Notes: generated by a model not told the origin, from the sequence alone. 11,083 nt of DNA from DASPJL01 sp035628645 (GCA_035628645.1 DASPJL010000152.1:1-11083), one strand, 5' to 3'; shown: positions 1-6,900, counted from the first letter of the stretch. Program-made: numbers and translations.

Positions 1-484
1 TCTCATATACTTGGGTTAGTTGTTGAATAGAATCCCTTAATTTTTGTCTTGCCCTGAAAAGATATACTTTTACCTGGGCGCTGTTTAATTGAAGAATCTC
101 CCCTATTTCTTCATAATTGTATCCTTCCAGGTCGCGGAGTAAAACTATTGATTTTTGCTCGTGGCTCAATTCGCTCAGGCCTTTTTCAAGCAATTCTTTT
201 AAGTCATAATTCTGCTCAACTGAAAAACGCATTTTCAAATTATCGAGCCCGGTTTTCCTGGATTGAGTTTTAATATAGTTGAGCATGGAATTATGACCGA
301 CAGAAAACAACCAGGATTTTACTTTAACAAAGTCTACTTTTCTCCTATTGTCCCAAAGCTTCATAAAACAATCCTGAACCAGATCTTTAGCGGCATCTTC
401 ATCCCTTAATGATTTTAATAAATAGCGGTAAAGGTTTTTGGTAAATTCCTTTACTGCCATGTTATATTCCTTTTCTGTGATCAT
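1..484 (-). CDS. ECF-type RNA polymerase sigma factor (3' end outside window)
   Basis: This frame is open from an ATG at 484 to the window edge and gives 161 residues with no stop, so the C-terminal tail is missing. It reads as an extracytoplasmic-function sigma factor, which directs core RNA polymerase to a stress- or envelope-related promoter set. Sigma region 2 spans about residues 9-72 and includes the core-binding stretch DLVQDCFMKLW at 35-45. Region 4 spans about 105-155, with the helix-turn-helix around YNYEEIGEILQLNSAQVKVY. No region 3 lies between them, as expected for ECF factors. No alternative ATG lies upstream before an in-frame stop; Met9 is the only near alternative start. The gene is separated from the transporter gene by 233 bases, so it is not obviously part of the xylose cluster. 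ECF genes are often followed by an anti-sigma gene, which would lie outside this window. The family call is firm; the regulon is unknown. Confidence 0.9.
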   Translation of the reverse strand, partial: MITEKEYNMAVKEFTKNLYRYLLKSLRDEDAAKDLVQDCFMKLWDNRRKVDFVKVKSWLFSVGHNSMLNYIKTQSRKTGLDNLKMRFSVEQNYDLKELLEKGLSELSHEQKSIVLLRDLEGYNYEEIGEILQLNSAQVKVYLFRARQKLRDSIQQLTQVYE

Positions 485-622
485 TAAGCGCCCGTTTCCA
501 GATTTTGTGATTAAGACAATTGAAAGGATAAAAAGTTACAGGGGATGAAAAATTATTTTATTTATTTCAAAAAGTAGCAATGACATCCAGTGTTTTAAAA
601 CTCCTAAATCACTTAAAAAAAA

Positions 623-636
623 TGTAATCGCTTTCG
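623..636. promoter_or_regulatory. LacI/CcpA-type operator-like site upstream of the sigma gene
   Basis: The 14-mer TGTAATCGCTTTCG matches 13 of 14 positions of the cre-like LacI-family pattern TGWAANCGNTWNCA. The wider 20 bases (620-639) are an imperfect palindrome around the central CG, with 7 of 10 positions symmetric. It lies about 140 bases upstream of the ECF sigma start and about 80 bases past the transporter stop. Its half-site differs from that of the palindrome at 5751-5780, so if it is real it probably serves another LacI-type regulator. One short match in AT-rich DNA can arise by chance. Confidence 0.35.
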
Positions 637-688
637 TTTAGATCCATATATAAAGAATAAAGGCAGAACAAATAAATGATCTACCTTT

Positions 689-708
689 AAAAATATTCTT
701 TTTGAATA
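689..708 (-). terminator. weak hairpin with T tract after the transporter gene
   Basis: Read on the minus strand, just after the transporter stop, there is a 5-bp stem (TATTC/GAATA) with an A5 loop followed by T5. The position suits a terminator for the xylose cluster, but the stem is short and almost all A/T. I see no better terminator in 485-717. Confidence 0.25.
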
Positions 709-717
709 AAAAAACTT

Positions 718-2388
718 CTACCAATAAAGGGTATACAGAGCCACAAGAAGTCCGAAGATAATCAGAGCGCCCACAGTGAAAGCTGTATTGGTTTTGAACA
801 TGCTGGCGTCTATTTCCAGGCCGTTGGTTTTTACACCTCGTTTATTTTCAATCATGCTGATGATGTACATTCCAATCACACAAATTAAAAATACCAGTCC
901 CATTCTGTCAATAAAAGGTATTTCATAAATACCGGTTGCATTTGGTACTGCAAGACCTATAGGATAAAGGAAAGACAAGTCAACGACAAGAGGTAAAAAC
1001 TTAAATAGTACAGATAAAATAAATCCGCCTATTGTAGCAAATAAGGCGGCGGTCGAGGTAGTTTTCTTCCAGAAAAATCCTAAAATAAACATGGCGAAAA
1101 TTCCGGGAGATACAAACCCTGTGTATTCCTGAATATATTGAAAACCTCCTTTTTTATCTATTCCCAAAAAAGGTGCAATTAATACGGCAAGTATCATCGC
1201 AACCACGACAGTTACTCTTCCAATAACTACCTGGTTTTTTTCAGAAGCGCCGGGATTAAAGACTTTTTTATAAATATCAAGGGTAAATATGGTGGAAATA
1301 CTGTTTGCTTTTCCTGCAAGCGAGGCCACGACGGCAGCTGTAAGCGCAGCAAATGAAAGCCCTTTTAGTCCCTCGGGCAATAAATTCAATAATACAGGAT
1401 ACGCCCTGTCCGGATTTAATTCACCTGATTGAAGCATGTCTGTCTGGAACATTCCTTCCCTGTATAGAACAAAAGCGGCAATTCCAGGCAATACCACTAT
1501 CACCGGCATTAACATTTTCAAAAAAGCCGCGAATAAAATACCATTTCTGGCGGTTTTTAAATCTGCCCCTAAAGCCCGTTGAGTAATGTATTGATTGCAT
1601 CCCCAATAATTAAGATTTACAATCCACATACCGCCAACCAGTACCGATAGTCCAGGCAAATCAAGATAATTAGGATCGTCCTTTTGCAGAATCATGTGAA
1701 AATGATCATCTGCTTTTTCAGTCATCAAACTAAATCCATTTATAATACCCTCAGCGCCAAAATGATCAGCCACAAGGTTTAAAGCAAGGTAAGTAGTAAC
1801 AAGCCCTCCGAGTATTAAAAAGAATACCTGAATAACGTCTGTATAACCTATTACCTTCATCCCCCCCAAAGTAATGACAATGGCAAAAATTGCCAGGGCA
1901 TACATACAAAAGGTAATATCCAAACCAGAAATACTATTTATTGCCAAAGCGCCCAGGTATAAAATAGAGGTCAGGTTTACCACTACATACAAAAGCAGCC
2001 AGAAGACTGCCATGATCATACTTACCGTTCCATTATACCGCTGATTAAGAAATTGAGGCATGGTAAATATCTTATTCTTCAAATAGACGGGAATAAAGAA
2101 GACAGCCACTATAATTAAAGTAGCGGCAGCCATCCATTCGTAAGTAGCAATCGCCAGACCGATCTGGAAACCAGAGCCGCTCATCCCGATAAACTGCTCT
2201 GCTGAAATATTAGAAGCGATCAATGAAGCGCCAATTGCCCACCAGGTGAGAGAACCTTCTGCAAGGAAATAATCTTTGGAATCGCTTTGGACGGCTTTCT
2301 TCTTACGGTAGATCCAAATACCATAAATGGCGACGATAAGAAAATAGATAAGAAATACGATGTAATCGTTGGTTTTAAGGGTGTTCAT
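718..2388 (-). CDS. sodium/solute symporter (SSS family), probable xylose importer
   Basis: This 556-residue inner-membrane protein has about 13-14 hydrophobic segments, normal for the sodium:solute symporter (SGLT-like) family. Features in common with the Vibrio galactose transporter vSGLT, as I recall it, are: AEQFIG with Gln65 and YEW with Glu84 in the sugar site; YTDVIQ at 182-187; NLNYWGCNQYITQR at 258-271; Lys291; and a later QEYTGF. The ASNISAEQ stretch and the serine-rich VVASLAGKANSISTIF helix sit where the sodium site is expected. The gene is the last of three on the minus strand after xylB and xylA, 316 bases downstream of xylA. The context implies xylose import, but the sequence alone does not separate xylose from glucose or galactose. 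The ATG start at 2388 gives the usual short N-terminal segment before TM1. There is no sign of damage. Confidence 0.9.
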   Translation of the reverse strand: MNTLKTNDYIVFLIYFLIVAIYGIWIYRKKKAVQSDSKDYFLAEGSLTWWAIGASLIASNISAEQFIGMSGSGFQIGLAIATYEWMAAATLIIVAVFFIPVYLKNKIFTMPQFLNQRYNGTVSMIMAVFWLLLYVVVNLTSILYLGALAINSISGLDITFCMYALAIFAIVITLGGMKVIGYTDVIQVFFLILGGLVTTYLALNLVADHFGAEGIINGFSLMTEKADDHFHMILQKDDPNYLDLPGLSVLVGGMWIVNLNYWGCNQYITQRALGADLKTARNGILFAAFLKMLMPVIVVLPGIAAFVLYREGMFQTDMLQSGELNPDRAYPVLLNLLPEGLKGLSFAALTAAVVASLAGKANSISTIFTLDIYKKVFNPGASEKNQVVIGRVTVVVAMILAVLIAPFLGIDKKGGFQYIQEYTGFVSPGIFAMFILGFFWKKTTSTAALFATIGGFILSVLFKFLPLVVDLSFLYPIGLAVPNATGIYEIPFIDRMGLVFLICVIGMYIISMIENKRGVKTNGLEIDASMFKTNTAFTVGALIIFGLLVALYTLYW

Positions 2389-2392
2389 TTAG

Positions 2393-2449
2393 TAGATAAG
2401 GTAGAAGTTGGAATTGAAATTGGAAATAGAAAGTTGAAAGTCAGGAGTT
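2393..2449 (-). repeat. degenerate heptamer array upstream of the transporter start
   Basis: On the plus strand, purine-rich units recur every 7 bases, for example GAAAGTT followed directly by GAAAGTC (6 of 7 identical). From 2401 to 2449, adjacent 7-mers share 3 to 6 of 7 positions. The array begins within 5 bases of the transporter ATG, so it lies in the 5' untranslated region. Similar arrays lie at 6873-6900, 8842-8883 and 10423-10492. Confidence 0.55.
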
Positions 2450-2529
2450 TTAGGCTTCTTTTCTTTTTCAAACAAGATTATTTGCATCTGCTTTTATAAT
2501 TTCCTGAATTAAATTAAGGTATAAATATA

Positions 2530-2569
2530 TGGCTGCATTATCAATATTTATATATTTTTAATGCAGCCA
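2530..2569 (-). other. 11-bp hairpin in the xylA-transporter gap
   Basis: TGGCTGCATTA at 2530-2540 and its exact reverse complement at 2559-2569 flank an 18-base A/T-rich loop. No T run follows on the minus strand, so it is not a classical intrinsic terminator. It could protect the xylBA mRNA 3' end, act as a processing site, or bind a protein as a split operator. Confidence 0.5.
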
Positions 2570-2704
2570 AGTTAAAATTAAAATTTTAAAGCTTACCCTG
2601 AACCAAGTTCCGGACCGATTATTTTCACTTATTTCATTCGTTACGCACTGATCCGACCTCCAAGAAAATTCACCGGAAGCTTCTTTCCTCCCCCACCTAA
2701 ACAA

Positions 2705-4036
2705 TTAAATAAATTTATTGATCAAGTTTTCAAGATATTCCTGCCTTCCACTTATCATTTCAGGCTCGCCCTTTTCAATTGCATAAGCCCTGAGGTCCTC
2801 CAATGTCAGCTTTCCTGCTTCATATTCCCTTCCTTTGTCTTTATCAAAAGAAGCATATCGTTCTCTCCTGATCTTTTTATAATCACTTTTATTTAAAACA
2901 CCATCAGCAACGAGCAGCGCCCTTGCGAAAGTGTCCATTCCGCCAATATGAGCATAAAATAAATCCTTTGGATCAGTAGAGTTCCTTCTTAATTTGGCAT
3001 CAAAATTAACACCTCCGCCTTGCAGTCCTCCGGCTTCCAATATCACCAACATGGCTTCAGCAAGTTCATTTATGTTATTGGGAAACTGGTCAGTATCCCA
3101 GCCATTCTGGTAATCTCCCCTATTGGCATCGACAGAGCCCAATAGCCCTGCATCTGCGGCGACCTGCAGTTCGTGACTGAAAGTGTGACCTGCTAACGTA
3201 GCATGATTTACCTCAATGTTAAGTTTAAAATCATTGAGTAAATCATATTCTCTCAAAAAACCAGTTACCGTAGCCGCATCATAATCATATTGATGTTTGG
3301 TAGGTTCACAAGGCTTGGGTTCAATAAAAAACGTTCCTTTAAAACCTTGTCTCCTGGCATAATCTTTAGCGGTGTGAAGGAAGCGGGCAAAATGCGCTTG
3401 TTCCTTTTTCATATTTGTATTCAGCAAAGTCATATAGCCTTCCCTTCCGCCCCAAAAAACATAGTTTTCTCCATTTAAAGCGATGGTAGCATCAAGTGCC
3501 GCTTTAACTTGCGCTCCGGCGTGGGTCAGCACATGAAAGTCAGGGTTGGTGGCAGCGCCATTCATATATCTTCTGTGAGAAAATAAATTAGCGGTTCCCC
3601 ATAAAAGTTTTACTTGGCTTTCGGCTTGTTTTTGCTTTGCATATTCTGTTAAAACCTGAAGTCTTCGTTCGTTTTCCGGAATATTATTTCCATAATCCAC
3701 CATATCCACATCATGAAAACAGTAATATGGAAGGTTCATTTTAGTGATAAATTCAAAAGCTGCATCCATTTTTGCTTTCGCCCTTTCTATAGGATCACCA
3801 ATATTCATCCAGGGAAAAAGGTGGGTAGCCTCTCCAAAAGGATCGGAGCCGTTTCCATTAAAAGAATGCCAATAAGCGCAGGCAAAACGAAAGTGCTCCT
3901 TCATGGTTTTTCCTGCTACCACTTTATTTTCATCGTACCATTGAAAGGCAAGAGGATTGTCAGAACCTTTACCCTCAAATTTTATTTGATCAATTCCTTT
4001 ATAATATTCTTTGTCTCCTAATACAATTTTTGCCAT
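2705..4036 (-). CDS. xylA: xylose isomerase (class II)
   Basis: This protein of 443 residues has the usual length of long, class II xylose isomerases, cytoplasmic TIM-barrel enzymes that convert D-xylose to D-xylulose. The catalytic His108 and Asp111 lie in CFHDVDM. The conserved WGGREGY is at 195-201. IEPKP (238-242) carries Glu239 and Lys241. The other metal ligands are visible as Glu275 and His278 in IEVNH, Asp303 in SVDANRGD, Asp314 and Asp316 in GWDTD, and Asp346 in NFDAK, so both divalent-metal sites are complete. The gene follows xylB by 42 bases on the same strand and is probably cotranscribed with it. The upstream sequence is A/T-rich with no Shine-Dalgarno, normal for Bacteroidetes. 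The start MAKIVLGDKEYY agrees with the family. I see nothing abnormal. Confidence 0.97.
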   Translation of the reverse strand: MAKIVLGDKEYYKGIDQIKFEGKGSDNPLAFQWYDENKVVAGKTMKEHFRFACAYWHSFNGNGSDPFGEATHLFPWMNIGDPIERAKAKMDAAFEFITKMNLPYYCFHDVDMVDYGNNIPENERRLQVLTEYAKQKQAESQVKLLWGTANLFSHRRYMNGAATNPDFHVLTHAGAQVKAALDATIALNGENYVFWGGREGYMTLLNTNMKKEQAHFARFLHTAKDYARRQGFKGTFFIEPKPCEPTKHQYDYDAATVTGFLREYDLLNDFKLNIEVNHATLAGHTFSHELQVAADAGLLGSVDANRGDYQNGWDTDQFPNNINELAEAMLVILEAGGLQGGGVNFDAKLRRNSTDPKDLFYAHIGGMDTFARALLVADGVLNKSDYKKIRRERYASFDKDKGREYEAGKLTLEDLRAYAIEKGEPEMISGRQEYLENLINKFI

Positions 4037-4078
4037 GGTTATATTTTTGAGTTATCAATTAAAAGTTTTTATAATTAG

Positions 4079-5557
4079 CTATTTTAAAAATTTATTAAGC
4101 ATTTCTTTCCAATCCTGGTATATGGGTTCATAAGTTGAAATCTGACTTGGCTCAATAAATTTGGCAGGTTTAATATTTTTGAAAGCCTCGTCAGGAGAAA
4201 TAAAGGCTTTTACCCCAATGCCTGCACCCAAAGCCGCGCCTACACTTCCGTCATTGTTATATAGTTCCACAGGAACCTGGGTAGCATTTACAAAAGCCTC
4301 CGTAAATAAGTCACTTAGAAACAGATTGGATCTACCTGCACGAATTACCGAAGGATTCATACCATTTTCCCTCATAATATCCAGTCCGTACCTGAAAGAA
4401 AAAGAAATGCCTTCCTGCACCGCCCTAAATATATGCGCCTGAGAATGCCTGTTAAAATCAATATTTAAAAAGTGAGCACCTATGATTTTATTATTCAAGA
4501 TCCTTTCCGCACCATTTCCAAAAGGCAAAACCCTTAAACCTTCACTCCCTAATGGTATTTCAGATGCTTCCCGGTTTATGTTTTCGTAACTTTTGCCGGA
4601 ACCTAAATTGTCTTTCACCCATCGGTTTAATATACCCGTACCATTGATGCAGAGCAAAACCCCCAACCGCTTTTCGCCTGTGGAATAATTAACATGGGCG
4701 AAAGTATTAACCCTGGATTGAGGATCATAGGTCAATTTATCACTTACCCCATATATAACGCCCGATGTACCTGCAGTAGCTGCAACTTCACCAGGATTAA
4801 GCACATTCAGCGATAAGGCGTTATTCGGCTGATCACCAGATTTGTAAGCAACCGGTATTCCAGGCTTTAACAATAAAGCTTCTGCTATATCCTTTTTTAA
4901 TACTCCATGAGAGGCAAAAACAGGATTAATGGTTGGAATTAAGCTTTCATTAAACCCAAAAAATCTCATAATATCCACTGAAATTTTGTCTTCTTTAAAA
5001 TCCCAGAATATTCCTTCGGATAAAGCAGAAGTCGTGGTGGTAATGCTTCCTGTCAATTTCATAGAAATAAAATCGCCGGGAAGCATTACTTTATCTACTC
5101 TTTCAAAAATCTGTGGCTCATTTTCTTTAACCCAGGCCAATTTTGAAGCCGTAAAATTTCCAGGAGAATTAAGTAGACTGGACAAACTTTTCTCTTCACC
5201 TATTCCGGAAAAGGCTTCTTCACCTTTCTTTACCGCCCGGCTGTCACACCAGATGATAGAGTCTCTTAATACATTTTGATTTTTATCCACAACCACCAAT
5301 CCATGCATCTGATACGCAATTCCAATTGCAGCTATATCCTGTGAGTTGTATTTTCCTGATTTATTTGATTTAAGAATGGCTTGTCGGACGTGTTCCCACC
5401 ACATTTCAGGCGATTGTTCCGCCCATCCTGGTTGGAGCGACTTTATTTCAGATTCTTGCTCGGGAAACTGTGTGGAATGGATACACTGTTGAGTGTTCGA
5501 ATCTACCACTGACACTTTTATAGACGAGGTACCTACATCGATTCCGAGTAGAAGCAT
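4079..5557 (-). CDS. xylB: xylulokinase (FGGY family)
   Basis: This protein of 492 residues is typical of FGGY-family carbohydrate kinases, which here would use ATP to phosphorylate D-xylulose to D-xylulose 5-phosphate in the cytoplasm. The N-terminal phosphate-binding motif GIDVGTSSIK (5-14), the MHG substrate motif (84-86) and IIWCDSR (101-107) are present. The probable catalytic base is Asp242 in SGDQPNNA, equivalent to Asp233 of the E. coli enzyme as I recall. ATAGTS (260-265) is the second ATP-binding loop. It is the first gene of the cluster, directly under the palindrome-controlled promoter, with a leader of about 200 bases that can form a long hairpin. Linkage to xylA makes xylulose the likely substrate rather than another ketose or polyol. 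The ATG at 5557 places the ATPase motif at the very N terminus, as usual. Confidence 0.95.
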   Translation of the reverse strand: MLLLGIDVGTSSIKVSVVDSNTQQCIHSTQFPEQESEIKSLQPGWAEQSPEMWWEHVRQAILKSNKSGKYNSQDIAAIGIAYQMHGLVVVDKNQNVLRDSIIWCDSRAVKKGEEAFSGIGEEKSLSSLLNSPGNFTASKLAWVKENEPQIFERVDKVMLPGDFISMKLTGSITTTTSALSEGIFWDFKEDKISVDIMRFFGFNESLIPTINPVFASHGVLKKDIAEALLLKPGIPVAYKSGDQPNNALSLNVLNPGEVAATAGTSGVIYGVSDKLTYDPQSRVNTFAHVNYSTGEKRLGVLLCINGTGILNRWVKDNLGSGKSYENINREASEIPLGSEGLRVLPFGNGAERILNNKIIGAHFLNIDFNRHSQAHIFRAVQEGISFSFRYGLDIMRENGMNPSVIRAGRSNLFLSDLFTEAFVNATQVPVELYNNDGSVGAALGAGIGVKAFISPDEAFKNIKPAKFIEPSQISTYEPIYQDWKEMLNKFLK

Positions 5558-5594
5558 AGTACTTTAGCGGGTTAACAATGATTGAAAAATAAGA

Positions 5595-5659
5595 AAGAAG
5601 AAGGATAATTATTAAAGAAGCTGATAATAAGGCTACTTCATAATCTGGTCCTTCTTCTT
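5595..5659 (-). promoter_or_regulatory. long hairpin in the xylB leader
   Basis: An 11-bp perfect inverted repeat, AAGAAGAAGGA and TCCTTCTTCTT, encloses 43 bases. Inside it, ATTAT plus GAAG can pair with CTTC plus ATAAT across a four-base TTTA bulge, extending the fold. It lies entirely in the predicted 5' untranslated region of the xyl transcript, ending 38 bases before the xylB ATG. No T tract follows, so it is not a simple terminator. It could affect mRNA stability or translation. The pairing is seen in the sequence; the function is inferred. Confidence 0.4.
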
Positions 5660-5740
5660 CTCAACCTTTTAGTTTGAGTTTTCAACCTTCCTTACGAAAG
5701 AATAAGGAAGCGTATTTAAATTTTAAGTTTAGTTAATAAT

Positions 5741-5748
5741 TAGTTTTG
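5741..5748 (+). promoter_or_regulatory. predicted -7 element for the lacI-type gene
   Basis: TAGTTTTG is an exact match to the Bacteroidetes -7 pattern TAnnTTTG. It ends two bases before the 30-bp palindrome, so initiation would fall inside the operator and the regulator could repress itself. The expected TTG about 19-21 bases upstream is absent (only TTTA-like sequence), which lowers confidence. Confidence 0.4.
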
Positions 5749-5750
5749 CA

Positions 5751-5780
5751 TATATTTATGCCAACGTTGGCATAAATATA
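5751..5780. promoter_or_regulatory. perfect 30-bp palindrome, probable operator of the LacI-type regulator
   Basis: The half-site TATATTTATGCCAAC is followed with no spacer by its exact reverse complement, centred on AACGTT between 5765 and 5766. Even-length palindromes with a central CG are typical of LacI/PurR-type operators, where the hinge-helix leucine inserts at the CG step; the adjacent regulator has a leucine at residue 56, the same position as in LacI. The site covers the -7 element and predicted start of the xyl promoter and lies just after the predicted lacI promoter, so binding should block both. Confidence 0.85.
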
Positions 5781-5803
5781 GATTTTATGTTTTTGAGAAC
5801 AAA
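5773..5803 (-). promoter_or_regulatory. predicted xylBA-transporter promoter
   Basis: On the minus strand TTTG (5800-5803) is followed after 19 bases by TATATTTA (5773-5780), 7 of 8 positions of the Bacteroidetes -7 pattern TAnnTTTG. Transcription would begin near the centre of the palindrome, giving xylB a leader of roughly 200 bases. The -7 element is the outer part of the operator, which fits repression. Confidence 0.6.
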
Positions 5804-5854
5804 AAATATCTTTAACTTTTATTTTAAAATTAATTTCAGAACGCAGTTTATAAG

Positions 5855-6877
5855 TTGAAAAAAGTTACCATACTGGACATTGCCAAAGAGCTAAATATTA
5901 CATTTTCCACCGTGGCCCGGGCACTTAATGATCATCCTGCCATCAGCGCTACTACTAAAGAGGCGGTTAAGGCAGCCGCAGCAAAATTAAATTACAGGCA
6001 AAACAAACTGGCCTCTTCATTACGATCTGGGAAAACGCATATTATAGGCGTAATTATTCCAAGTATAGAATTAAACTTCTTCAGTTCTGTGGTTCATGGT
6101 ATTGAGAAGGTAATGAATGAAAATGGCTACAATGTGCTTCTCTATCAGTCTAATGAGATGTATACTCATGAAGCCAAAGGAATAGAAACGTTTCTGCAGT
6201 CAAGAGTAGATGGCATTATTGCTTCTATTGCGATGGAAACCACTGATTTGGAGCATTACCGGGAAATAAAAAACAAAAACATTCCTCTTCTTTTATTTGA
6301 CAGGACCAATGCTGCATTGGCCGTACCTTCAGTAAAAATTGACGATTTCAGAGGCGGTTATCTTGCGACCGAACATTTAATTAAACAGGGGTATAAAAGC
6401 ATAGCCCACATCACTACTCAAAAATCTATAAATATCTTTTCCGAGCGGCTAAAGGGGTATAAAAAAGCATTACAAACCTACAATCTTCCAATTGATGACC
6501 GCTTAATTTTTTATGGAAAAGCATCTATCGAATCAGGAAGATCGGCAATTGATCATTTTTATAAAGAGAAAATAAAGTTTGATGCAGTATTTGCAGTGGA
6601 AGATTTCACTGCCCTTGGCGCCATACAGGAACTCAAAACATTGGGAATTAATGTACCTGAAGAAGTTGGTGTAATAGGTTTTGCAAATGAGTCATTCGGG
6701 GCATTTATTACGCCTACATTGTCAACAGTGGATCAGCAGACGACCAAAATGGGTGAGGAAGTTGCCAAATTATTTCTAAAACTTAATAAAAAACAGAAGT
6801 TTTACGAGCAAGCCGTCGAGGAAATAGTTTTAGATCCTATTTTAATAGAAAGAGATTCTTCTGTAAAAAGTCGGTAG
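5855..6877 (+). CDS. LacI-family transcriptional regulator, probable xylose repressor
   Basis: This 340-residue protein has a typical LacI/GalR length. The N-terminal helix-turn-helix (VTILDIAKELNITFSTVARALN, residues 4-25) is followed by the hinge helix NKLASSLRSG (50-59), with Leu56 placed as in LacI. From about 62 on it is a periplasmic-binding-protein-like effector domain with GVIIPS, LFDR (147-150), the SERLKGY stretch near 196-202, Asp250 in the FAVEDFTALGA loop and GFANES. It starts with TTG: an in-frame stop lies at 5831-5833 with no ATG between, and the first internal Met is residue 87, which would remove the DNA-binding domain. It is divergent from xylB and shares the 30-bp palindrome, so it most likely represses the xyl genes and itself, with xylose or a derivative as inducer. 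Effector and sign of regulation are inferred. The name xylR would be only positional, so I leave the symbol empty. Confidence 0.92.
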   Translation: MKKVTILDIAKELNITFSTVARALNDHPAISATTKEAVKAAAAKLNYRQNKLASSLRSGKTHIIGVIIPSIELNFFSSVVHGIEKVMNENGYNVLLYQSNEMYTHEAKGIETFLQSRVDGIIASIAMETTDLEHYREIKNKNIPLLLFDRTNAALAVPSVKIDDFRGGYLATEHLIKQGYKSIAHITTQKSINIFSERLKGYKKALQTYNLPIDDRLIFYGKASIESGRSAIDHFYKEKIKFDAVFAVEDFTALGAIQELKTLGINVPEEVGVIGFANESFGAFITPTLSTVDQQTTKMGEEVAKLFLKLNKKQKFYEQAVEEIVLDPILIERDSSVKSR

Positions 6878-6900
6878 CAGGAAGCAGGGAGATGGAAGCT
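6873..6900 (+). repeat. short G-rich heptamer array at the lacI-type stop
   Basis: The units GGTAGCA and GGAAGCA (6 of 7 identical) are followed by two further G-rich 7-mers sharing 4 to 5 of 7 positions with their neighbours. The array contains the regulator's stop codon (6875-6877) and runs into the hairpin at 6896-6929. It has the same period as the other intergenic arrays but a different base composition. Confidence 0.45.

Larger units (their letters stand above)
2389..2704. other. 316-bp gap between xylA and the transporter gene
   Basis: There is no coding frame I would support here. Next to the transporter start lies a degenerate 7-base repeat array (2393-2449). In the middle there is an 11-bp inverted repeat (2530-2569). 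The part nearest xylA (about 2596-2700) is richer in G/C than the rest and holds nothing I recognise. A poor minus-strand -7 match (TATATTTA) lies just downstream of the hairpin near 2522-2529, so a separate transporter promoter is possible but not shown. Confidence 0.6.

Noticed and set aside
1353..1606. Short open frames on both strands inside the transporter gene
   Set aside because: They overlap a well-supported membrane protein gene in other frames, lack recognisable domains, and read as shadows of it.
2287..2499. 70-residue plus-strand frame over the transporter start
   Set aside because: It is the antisense of the transporter N terminus followed by the heptamer array; the Lys/Glu/Val-rich sequence comes from the repeat itself.
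2578..2589. TTAAAATTTTAA palindrome
   Set aside because: A 12-base A/T palindrome is expected often by chance in this composition and has no central CG or promoter context.
5649..5700. Possible further heptamer array in the xylB-lacI gap
   Set aside because: TCAACCTT recurs at a distance of 21 bases, which fits the 7-base phase, but the units between match poorly and the stretch is low-complexity pyrimidine, so I did not list it.
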